Shown here: in pieces, positions 1-5,051 of the stretch
Layout: every line of letters begins with the position of its first letter
Position numbering within the stretch: position 1 is the stretch's first letter
NCBI GenBank assembly: GCA_035509915.1
Contig: DATKIB010000021.1
Span: forward strand, 1 to 5,490
DNA: 5,490 nucleotides
Direction of reading: 5' to 3'
DNA from: Bog-564 sp035509915
GTDB lineage: Bacteria > Actinomycetota > Acidimicrobiia > Acidimicrobiales > UBA8190
Position numbers and translations under genes: made by a program
Notes under the pieces: generated by a model
Databases searched by the model: none
What the model was told of the DNA's origin: nothing
The model's input: the letters and a program-made list of their open reading frames with translations, nothing else

Positions 1-1020
1 ACGTTCGGTGCGCCGACCGAGGGGGAGGTCCTGCTTGCCGAGGCGATCTGCGCGGCCGTGGCGGGCTGCGACCAGGTGCGGCTCGTGTCCTCCGGTACCG
101 AAGCGGCAATGAGCGCGATCCGCGTGGCGCGCGGGTTCACCGAGCGGGACCGGATCGTGAAGTTCGACGGGTGCTACCACGGCCACGCGGATGCCCTGCT
201 CGCCGGCTCGGGCAGCGGCGTAGCGACGTTGGGCCTGGCAGGGTCGGCCGGGGTCCCGGCGTCCGCGGTGGCCGACACACTCGTGGTCCCCTACAACGAG
301 GTGCCCTCCTTGGACGAGCGGGTCGCCTGTGTGATCGTCGAGCCCGTGGCGGCGAACATGGGGGTGGTGGCGCCCGCCCCGGGGTTCCTCGAAGGGTTGA
401 GGCGCGCGTGTGACCAGGTAGGAGCGCTTCTCGTCTTCGACGAAGTGATCACGGGGTTCCGGGTGGGGCGGGGCGGGGCCAGCTCGATGACCGGGGTCAC
501 ACCCGACCTTTGGTGCTTGGGGAAGGTGATCGGAGGGGGGCTGCCGGTCGGCGCCTTCGGCGGTCGGCGCGAGGTGCTGGACGTCCTCGCTCCCCGTGGG
601 CCCGTGTACCAGGCAGGCACTCTCTCTGGCAACCCGCTCGCGACCGCGGCGGGCCTGGCGGTGCTCGGGAGCCTGACCGACAAGGATTACGCGGATCTGT
701 CCGAGCGCGTCGAGCGCTTCGCGTCAGCGCTCGGCGGGGCGCTGCGCGCTCAAGGCTTAGCGGTGCAGGTCCCGGCGGTGGGACCGCTCGTGGGCCTCTT
801 CTTCTCTGAGGAGCCGGTGAACGAGTACGGCGGGGCGCGTGCGTCGGCTGCGAACGGTCTCTACGCCGAGTTCTTCACGGCGATGCTCGCGCGTGGTGTG
901 GCGCTGGCACCGGGGCCCTACGAGGCTATGTTCCCCGGCTTCGCGCACAGCGAGGAGGACCTCGACCAGGTCGTGTCGATTGCCGGCGAGGCCGCAGCCA
1001 CTCTGCACTCGCGCCGCTAG
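1..1020 (+). CDS. hemL: Glutamate-1-semialdehyde 2,1-aminomutase, 5'-truncated by the window edge
   Basis: This PLP-dependent cytoplasmic enzyme converts glutamate-1-semialdehyde to 5-aminolevulinate, the last step of the C5 route to tetrapyrroles (haem, sirohaem, cobalamin). The reading frame is open from base 1, and 339 residues are visible up to the TAG stop. Family hallmarks in order (numbered from base 1) are FGAPTE at 2-7, SSGTEAAMSAIRVARG at about 30-45, GCYHGHAD near 57-64, the cofactor-binding DEV at 147-149, and CLGKVIGGG with the Schiff-base lysine at 175 (bases 523-525). PVYQAGTLSGNP follows at about 201-212. Aligned from memory with the E. coli enzyme, whose PLP lysine is Lys265, about 90 N-terminal residues lie outside the window. 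A GTG at base 58 could open a shorter frame, but homology clearly continues upstream of it, so it is not the start. No catalytic residue is missing in the visible part. A hairpin terminator follows at once, so hemL appears to end its transcription unit. Confidence 0.97.
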   Translation, partial: TFGAPTEGEVLLAEAICAAVAGCDQVRLVSSGTEAAMSAIRVARGFTERDRIVKFDGCYHGHADALLAGSGSGVATLGLAGSAGVPASAVADTLVVPYNEVPSLDERVACVIVEPVAANMGVVAPAPGFLEGLRRACDQVGALLVFDEVITGFRVGRGGASSMTGVTPDLWCLGKVIGGGLPVGAFGGRREVLDVLAPRGPVYQAGTLSGNPLATAAGLAVLGSLTDKDYADLSERVERFASALGGALRAQGLAVQVPAVGPLVGLFFSEEPVNEYGGARASAANGLYAEFFTAMLARGVALAPGPYEAMFPGFAHSEEDLDQVVSIAGEAAATLHSRR

Positions 1021-1054
1021 GAGCGCCGCTTGGAGTCGCAGAGCCCGAGCGCGC

Positions 1055-1082
1055 CGAGGGGCGCCCCGTAGGGCGCCCCTCG
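1055..1082 (+). terminator. Rho-independent-like hairpin after hemL
   Basis: A perfect 12-bp inverted repeat (arms 1055-1066 and 1071-1082, CGAGGGGCGCCC and its complement) has a 4-base CGTA loop and starts 35 bases after the hemL stop. Only a weak AT-rich stretch (ATCGAATTT) follows rather than a true T-run, as is common in high-GC actinobacteria. It would separate hemL from the downstream gene. Confidence 0.7.
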
Positions 1083-1178
1083 ATCGAATTTGCCGGAAAG
1101 GCACTGACGTTCCGTGATGCCGCGGGTGGGACTAGCTCCCGACTGGAACGCGCAGCGGGTGTCTGGCTTGGATTCGCC

Positions 1179-1254
1179 AGGTGGTCCAGCGAGCCGCCTC
1201 AGCGGCCAGCCACCTCCAGGGTCCCGGGTTCATGATCGTTCAGTTGGACCACCT
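1179..1254. repeat. Widely spaced inverted repeat
   Basis: The arms are 1179-1190 (AGGTGGTCCAGC) and 1243-1254 (GTTGGACCACCT). They pair over 12 positions with a single G-T wobble, the outer 10 being perfect, and enclose 52 bases. The enclosed segment has its own small hairpin: GCCGC at 1193-1197, CTCA loop, GCGGC at 1202-1206. As RNA this would form a long-range stem with an internal hairpin; as DNA it would be a pair of opposed protein-binding sites. The function is unknown. Confidence 0.6.
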
Positions 1255-1261
1255 CCTTTCT
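1245..1261 (+). other. Segment resembling the 3' end of 16S rRNA (complement is a strong Shine-Dalgarno-like sequence)
   Basis: These 17 bases, TGGACCACCTCCTTTCT, match the conserved actinobacterial/firmicute 16S rRNA 3' tail (TGGATCACCTCCTTTCT) at 16 positions. The sequence just upstream does not resemble 16S rRNA, so this is not an rRNA gene. Read on the minus strand it is a near-perfect extended Shine-Dalgarno sequence (AGAAAGGAGG), but the first minus-strand ATG lies 18 bases beyond it, which is too far for normal initiation. It overlaps the right arm of the inverted repeat. Confidence 0.45.
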
Positions 1262-1350
1262 CTGGTGCGCACATCGTATGCGCGGCTCCAGCCGTCGTGG
1301 TGCACCGCGGCGCGCGGGCGTCGAACAGGCCCTCCATCTGGACCTTCTAT

Positions 1351-1430
1351 CCGGACCTACTACGGGCTATCCGGACCTACTACGGGCTATCGGGACCTAC
1401 TACGGGCTATCCGGACCTACTACGGGACTT
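1351..1430. repeat. Four tandem copies of a 20-bp unit
   Basis: The unit is CCGGACCTACTACGGGCTAT. Copies lie at 1351-1370 (exact), 1371-1390 (exact), 1391-1410 (one change, CCGG to CGGG) and 1411-1430 (the last bases changed to ACTT). A degenerate partial copy may precede them at 1336-1350 (TCTGGACCTTCTAT-like). Most junctions create the palindrome TCCGGA (1350, 1370 and 1410; disrupted at 1390). The 20-bp period is close to two helical turns, so equivalent bases face the same side of the DNA. It is not a multiple of three, which argues against coding. Confidence 0.95.
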
Positions 1431-1434
1431 CCGT

Positions 1435-1463
1435 GGCGTACGCCGGCGCCGAGCCGGTACGCC
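1435..1463. repeat. GC-rich bulged hairpin just downstream of the tandem repeats
   Basis: GGCGTA (1435-1440) pairs with TACGCC (1458-1463), and CCGGC (1443-1447) pairs with GCCGG (1453-1457). A two-base bulge (1441-1442) and a five-base loop (GCCGA, 1448-1452) complete it. The left part also contains the perfect palindrome GGCGTACGCC (1435-1444). It begins 5 bases after the last tandem copy. No T-run follows, so it is at best a weak terminator; it may be an RNA structure or a protein site. Confidence 0.55.
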
Positions 1464-1548
1464 GGTCCGCCCGAGCTACGCATCGCCGGACGCACCGGCC
1501 CCTGCCGGGTCCACTCCCAGGTGGTCGGGGTAGAGAGCCGCGTTTCGT

Positions 1549-1554
1549 TACGAT
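1549..1554 (+). promoter_or_regulatory. Candidate -10 hexamer for a leaderless glycosyltransferase transcript
   Basis: TACGAT fits the actinobacterial -10 pattern TANNNT and ends 7 bases before the GTG at 1562, so transcription would begin at or next to the start codon. No Shine-Dalgarno sequence lies in the usual place upstream of that GTG, which agrees with leaderless translation. No recognisable -35 is seen at 1526-1531. A copy of the octamer AGGTGGTC (1519-1526) abuts that position and could be an operator. Confidence 0.45.
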
Positions 1555-1561
1555 CTCGCCC

Positions 1562-3187
1562 GTGAGCACCGTCAAGGAGGACGAGCTCCTCTCGGCCGAC
1601 CCCCTCGACACCGGCGAGGAGGCAGAGGAGATCCTCGAGGCGACGACCCCCGGGCCGGGCCTGCGGTACGAGCGCCTGCTGATCGCGGCGGCGATCGCGG
1701 TCGTGGTCGCGGGGGTAGCCCTGCGCTTCGTGACGAAGTCCGACATGTGGCTTGACGAGGCGCTCACCTTGAACATCGCGCGGCAGCCCCTGAGCCACCT
1801 CCACGCGGCGCTTCGCCGCGACGGGGCGCCTCCGCTCTACTACGTCCTGCTCCACTTCTGGGTCGGGGCGTTCGGGACCTCCGACACTGCGGTGCGTGCC
1901 CTTTCGGGCGTGATGAGCACCCTCACCCTCCCGTTCGTCTGGGTGGCGGGGAGGAAGCTGGGAGGACGCGTGGTCGCGGCGTCGGCAGTCGTGATCGCGG
2001 CCACCTCGCCGTTCGCGATCCGCTATGCAACCGAGAACCGCATGTACGCGCTCGTGATCCTCCTCGCGGCTGCGGGGATCGTCGCGCTGCAGCGGAGCCT
2101 GGCCCGTCCCGCCGTGGGGAACCTCGTCGCAGTGGGCCTCGTGTGCGGTTTGCTGCTGTACAGCCACTACTGGGCCCTCTACCTGGTCGGTATCACAGCG
2201 CTGTGGCTCGTGTTCCAGGCGTGGCGGGGCCCCGAGGCCCGGCGCCGGGGCGCGCGCTTCTCGCTCGGGGCGCTCGTCGTCGGCAGCCTTACCTTCGTGC
2301 CCTGGGTGCCGACTTTCGTCTTCCAGACGCAGCACACCGGCACCCCCTGGTCGACCCCCGCGAACTTCTCGGCGATGGTCGACTCGGTGACGTCGTTCGC
2401 CGGCGGGACGACAGACGAGGGACGAGCGCTCGCGCTGGTGTACTTCGCACTCGCGGGCCTCGGGCTGTTCGGCTTGGCGCGGGGCAAGCTGCACGTCGAC
2501 CTCGACCTCCGCACGCGCCCGGCCGCGCGTCCGTACGCGATCGTCATGGCGGCCACCCTCGCCACGGCCGTCGTGGGCGGGTACCTGAGCTCGAGCGGCT
2601 TCCAGGTTCGCTATGCATCCGTGGTGCTCGTACCGCTCGTGCTCCTCATGGCGCTCGGGCTGAGCACGCTCGGGGACCGCAGGATCTTCGCGGGGGTGCT
2701 CGCCGCCACCGCTCTGTTCGGGGTGGTGGGTTCGCTGCCCAACATCTGGACCAGCAGGACCGAGGCCGGCCAGGTCGCGACTGGGCTCGCTCGGTACGCC
2801 CGTGCGGGCGACGTCGTCGGGTTCTGCCCCGACCAGCTGGGTCCTGCCGTGGACCTTCTCGTCCCCGCCGGCCGCTACCAGATGACGACCTTCCCGCGCG
2901 AGACCTCACCTGCCTTCGTCGACTGGGTCGACTACGCCAAGACGTCGCACGCCGGCAAACCCGCGGCGTTCGCCTCGTACCTCGAATCGCTGGCCGGGTC
3001 CACCCACCAGATCTGGGTCGTGTGGGCCCCGGGGTACCAGACGCTCAAGACCAAGTGTGAGCAGATCGTGGCCGACCTGGTCGCCGACCCCGGGTTGACC
3101 GGGTCGACGGTGGTGCCGTTCCTCCAGGTGAACAGCCCGTGGGTCTCCTACGAGGAGATGGACCTCGTCAGGTTCGTGCACAATTAG
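1562..3187 (+). CDS. GT-C type (family 39/PMT-like) integral membrane glycosyltransferase, substrate unknown
   Basis: The 541-residue membrane protein probably transfers a sugar from a polyprenyl-phosphate donor on the outer face of the cytoplasmic membrane. An acidic cytoplasmic N-terminus (1-36) precedes the first membrane helix (about 38-57). Next comes the first extracytoplasmic loop with DMWLDEA (61-67), whose acidic residues match the GT-C metal/catalytic motif, and RDGAPPLYYVLLHFW (86-100), typical of GT39-like proteins. About nine further hydrophobic segments lie between 110 and 392, including RYATENRMYAL (154-164) and RYASVVLVPLVLLMALGL (350-367). A soluble tail of about 145 residues ends the protein. 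I chose the GTG at 1562 because homology-like sequence begins soon after it and the frame upstream is low-complexity and crosses the tandem repeats; the next in-frame ATG, at residue 62, would remove the first helix. The fold assignment is fairly secure. Donor and acceptor (protein, lipid or polysaccharide) cannot be told from the sequence, and the neighbours give no hint. Confidence 0.82.
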   Translation: MSTVKEDELLSADPLDTGEEAEEILEATTPGPGLRYERLLIAAAIAVVVAGVALRFVTKSDMWLDEALTLNIARQPLSHLHAALRRDGAPPLYYVLLHFWVGAFGTSDTAVRALSGVMSTLTLPFVWVAGRKLGGRVVAASAVVIAATSPFAIRYATENRMYALVILLAAAGIVALQRSLARPAVGNLVAVGLVCGLLLYSHYWALYLVGITALWLVFQAWRGPEARRRGARFSLGALVVGSLTFVPWVPTFVFQTQHTGTPWSTPANFSAMVDSVTSFAGGTTDEGRALALVYFALAGLGLFGLARGKLHVDLDLRTRPAARPYAIVMAATLATAVVGGYLSSSGFQVRYASVVLVPLVLLMALGLSTLGDRRIFAGVLAATALFGVVGSLPNIWTSRTEAGQVATGLARYARAGDVVGFCPDQLGPAVDLLVPAGRYQMTTFPRETSPAFVDWVDYAKTSHAGKPAAFASYLESLAGSTHQIWVVWAPGYQTLKTKCEQIVADLVADPGLTGSTVVPFLQVNSPWVSYEEMDLVRFVHN

Positions 3188-3199
3188 CGGCGAGCGCGC

Positions 3200-4492
3200 T
3201 CAGTCACGAGGTGCGAGGCGCGCCACCGCGCTGAGGGCCCGGTAAGCCAGCTCGGGCGGCCCTGCCTCGCCGGGCCGCAGCAGATTGGCCATGATCCGGA
3301 GCAACCACTCCATACCTTTCTGGGAGCGCATACCGAGGCGCATGCAGGCCTCCATGCGCCTCGGCTGGCCGATCAGCTTCACGAAGTCCCGGGCCACCTG
3401 GTAGTAGAGGCCGTAGGCGTCATTGACCTGCTTCTCGTAGTCCGCGAGCGCTTCGCGCCCTTCGCCCGCGAGAGCGCGCCCGATGCAGGAAGCCGCGATA
3501 CGTCCTGTCTCGTAGCCGTAGGCGATGCCCTCGCCGTTGAACGGGTTGATCGCACCGGCCGCGTCGCCGATCACGAGGGTGGTCGGACCTACGCGCGGGC
3601 TCATGGACAAGCCCATAGGGAGCTTCCCACCTGTGGGAGGCCCGCAGGAGCTCTGTGGCGACAGACCCCACGACTTCGGCGCCCCGGCGACGAAGGACTC
3701 CATGAGCTTCGACGTGTTGACACCGCGCCAGCGACCCTCCACCGTGAGCAGTCCCACCCCCACGTTCACCCGTCCGTCTCCCACGGGGAAGATCCATCCG
3801 TACCCGGGGAGGACCGTCCCTGACGAGTCGCGAATGTCGAGGTGTGACTCGATGAAGTCGTCGTCGTGACGCGGCGAGCGGTAGTAGCCGCGCAGCGCCA
3901 TCCCGAGCGGCCGCGCCCTGTCGCGGGTCGTGCCGAGCGCCCTGCCGAAGCGCGAGTTGGCGCCGTCGGCGACGACGACTTGTCGTGCCCTGATCTTCTT
4001 GGTCCGCTGCGTCTCGCGGTTCACCACGGTCGCCCCGTTGCACGCTGGGAGCGATACGCCAGGACCGGCGAAGACAGGCCCCTCTTCGAGCATGGGCTCG
4101 ACCGCCTCTGTTCCCTGCCAGAGGGTCGCCCCGGCCTTCTCCGCCCGCTCGGCCACGATCTGGTCGAGGTCGTGGCGCGTGATCACGTAGCCGGCCGAGG
4201 CGAAGGAGGTGTGGTCGGGCCACGGCAGCTCGACGGTCATCCCGTACGCGCACGCGCGCAGACCCGTGTAGCGGTGGGCGCCTGACAGCGCGCCGGCGAG
4301 CCCCATGTCCGTGAGCTGCCTCACTGCACGTGGCGTCAGCCCGTCGCCGCACGTCTTCTCGCGCGGGAAGTGCTTCTTCTCCACCACGACCACGTCCCAT
4401 CCCGCGTCGGCAAGCCAGTAGGCGCAGGACGAGCCGGCAGGCCCACCTCCCACCACCAACACGTCGTGGATCTCGCTCCGGGAGGGTGCCAC
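3200..4492 (-). CDS. menJ: Geranylgeranyl-reductase-family flavoprotein, probable menaquinone prenyl-chain reductase (MenJ-like)
   Basis: This FAD-dependent reductase (430 residues from the chosen start) probably hydrogenates one or more isoprene double bonds of the menaquinone side chain at the membrane. Visible features are the Rossmann dinucleotide motif VVGGGPAG (13-20), the acidic E38 closing the second strand, and FPREKTCGDGLTPRAV (42-57) with the family cysteine 48. DGANSRFGR follows at 176-184, VLPGYGWIFP at 227-236, and the second FAD motif IGDAAGAINPFNGEGIAYG at 308-326. From memory these blocks match mycobacterial MenJ (Rv0561c) closely along the whole length, including the TVLPGYGWIFP block. 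The GTG at 4492 starts about 12 residues before the first beta strand, as expected; the frame stays open upstream to a GTG at 4663, but that would overlap nuoA. The stop lies 12 bp from the convergent glycosyltransferase stop, with no clear terminator between. A lipid (archaeol-type or chlorophyll-type) geranylgeranyl reductase is the alternative; the adjoining nuo operon favours quinone. Confidence 0.85.
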   Translation of the reverse strand: MAPSRSEIHDVLVVGGGPAGSSCAYWLADAGWDVVVVEKKHFPREKTCGDGLTPRAVRQLTDMGLAGALSGAHRYTGLRACAYGMTVELPWPDHTSFASAGYVITRHDLDQIVAERAEKAGATLWQGTEAVEPMLEEGPVFAGPGVSLPACNGATVVNRETQRTKKIRARQVVVADGANSRFGRALGTTRDRARPLGMALRGYYRSPRHDDDFIESHLDIRDSSGTVLPGYGWIFPVGDGRVNVGVGLLTVEGRWRGVNTSKLMESFVAGAPKSWGLSPQSSCGPPTGGKLPMGLSMSPRVGPTTLVIGDAAGAINPFNGEGIAYGYETGRIAASCIGRALAGEGREALADYEKQVNDAYGLYYQVARDFVKLIGQPRRMEACMRLGMRSQKGMEWLLRIMANLLRPGEAGPPELAYRALSAVARLAPRD

Positions 4493-4585
4493 CGGGAGGA
4501 TCCTAGAGGCGGCGGCCGAGTGGCTCCTTTGCGCCCATGCCAATGTGCTCCCGCCGAGGGTGCCGTGGTAGAACCGGAATCGGCC
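4493..4585. promoter_or_regulatory. Divergent promoter region between menJ and nuoA
   Basis: The 93 bp between the two divergent starts must hold the menJ promoter and probably that of the nuo operon. Apart from the menJ -10-like hexamer I see no convincing sigma-70 type element for nuoA; TAGAAC at 4569-4574 is only a poor -10. GGAA (4576-4579) lies 6 bases before the nuoA ATG as a weak ribosome binding site. No recognisable Rex-type or other dyad operator was found. Confidence 0.5.
4500..4505 (-). promoter_or_regulatory. Candidate -10 hexamer (or overlapping Shine-Dalgarno) for menJ
   Basis: On the minus strand TAGGAT fits TANNNT and ends 7 bases before the GTG at 4492, the same geometry as at 1549-1562. 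The same bases contain AGGA, 8 bases from the GTG, which could instead serve as a modest ribosome binding site. The sequence alone does not decide between a leaderless and a leadered message. No clear -35 is visible. Confidence 0.4.
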
Positions 4586-5041
4586 ATGGACAACTATCTG
4601 CCGATCGTCGTGTTGCTCCTGCTCGGCGTGGTCTTCGCGGCCTTGTCGCTCGGCGCTTCCCACCTTCTCGCTCCGCGCCGGAGACCCACTTCGGCGAAGG
4701 TCGCGCCCTACGAGTGCGGCATCGTGCCCGACAGCGAACCTCCTTTGCGTTTTCCGGTGCGCTTCTACCTCGTCGCCATGATCTTCATCATCTTCGACAT
4801 CGAGATCATCTTCCTCTATCCCTGGGCCGTCGTCTTCAGGCAGCTCAGGACGTTCGGCCTGGTCGAGATCCTCGTGTTCGCCGCCGTCGTCTTCGTCTCG
4901 TTCATGTACCTAGTCGCGAACGGGGCCCTCGACTGGGGCCCGGCCAAGCGGTTGCGCCCGGCCGTCGGGACTCGTACCACCGAGTCCACGGTGGGCCGGG
5001 TGGGCGCGGCCGCAGGCTCACGGTCCGACGAGGCGGCCTGA
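4586..5041 (+). CDS. nuoA: NADH-quinone oxidoreductase subunit A
   Basis: NuoA is a small membrane subunit of respiratory complex I (NDH-1), at the junction of the peripheral and membrane arms near the quinone-binding site. The 151-residue protein has the three expected membrane helices (about 5-28, 60-80 and 91-112). It also has the loop motif YECG (42-45) and the signature RFPVRFYLVAMIFIIFDIEI (55-74) with the conserved acidic D71 and E73, followed by FLYPWA. I chose the ATG at 4586 because MDNYLPIVVL lines up with the usual N-terminus of actinobacterial NuoA. An in-frame GTG at 4565, preceded by GAGGG, would add seven residues and is less likely. After LDWGPAK (115-121) there is a polar tail of about 30 residues rich in Ala, Gly, Arg, Ser and Thr, not needed for the fold and longer than in mycobacterial NuoA. 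nuoB follows 10 bases after the stop. Confidence 0.96.
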   Translation: MDNYLPIVVLLLLGVVFAALSLGASHLLAPRRRPTSAKVAPYECGIVPDSEPPLRFPVRFYLVAMIFIIFDIEIIFLYPWAVVFRQLRTFGLVEILVFAAVVFVSFMYLVANGALDWGPAKRLRPAVGTRTTESTVGRVGAAAGSRSDEAA

Positions 5042-5044
5042 GGG
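5041..5044 (+). promoter_or_regulatory. Weak ribosome binding site of nuoB
   Basis: AGGG, overlapping the last base of the nuoA stop codon, lies 7 bases before the GTG at 5052. It supports that start and suggests that nuoB translation is coupled to nuoA. Confidence 0.5.
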
Positions 5045-5051
5045 CTAGAGA

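Larger units (their letters stand above)
1021..1561. other. Long repeat-rich non-coding spacer
   Basis: The spacer between hemL and the glycosyltransferase gene is 541 bases long. Reading frames cross it on both strands, including a forward extension of the glycosyltransferase frame back to 1181. Their predicted peptides are low-complexity (Arg, Pro and Gly rich) and match nothing I recognise. They also run through a 20-bp tandem repeat that shifts frame at every copy, so I treat the spacer as non-coding. It contains the hemL terminator, an inverted repeat (1179-1254), tandem repeats (1351-1430), a bulged hairpin (1435-1463) and a -10-like hexamer (1549-1554). The octamer AGGTGGTC occurs three times: 1179-1186 and 1519-1526 forward, 1247-1254 reversed. 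No tRNA, known riboswitch or insertion-sequence end was recognised. Confidence 0.75.

Noticed and set aside
1132..1233. Minus-strand 33-codon frame with four tryptophans (MNPGPWRWLAAEAARW...) after a strong Shine-Dalgarno-like sequence
   Set aside because: The Shine-Dalgarno-like sequence is 18 bases from the ATG, TGG codons are cheap in such GC-rich DNA, and no Trp biosynthesis gene follows that could make it a leader peptide.
1161..1240. Possible tRNA fragment (GGATTCGCC and GGGTTCATG stretches)
   Set aside because: No GTTCRANNC T-loop in the right frame, no acceptor stem and no anticodon arm could be assembled.
1351..1430. CRISPR array
   Set aside because: The units are contiguous 20-mers without unique spacers, and no cas gene is present.
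1114..1533. Forward reading frame of 139 codons in the spacer, with GGAAAGG upstream
   Set aside because: The peptide is Pro, Arg and Gly rich, matches no family I know, runs through the frame-shifting 20-bp repeats and overlaps several structured elements. The purine run is too far from the GTG to help.
1400..2494. Long minus-strand frame of 364 codons opposite the glycosyltransferase gene
   Set aside because: It is a shadow frame typical of high-GC DNA: Arg and Glu rich, no recognisable motif, and opposite a gene with a clear membrane-protein pattern.
4493..4663. Longer N-terminus for the MenJ-like protein, beginning at GTG 4663
   Set aside because: It would overlap the start of nuoA by 78 bases, and the extra 57 residues precede the Rossmann motif without resembling family members.
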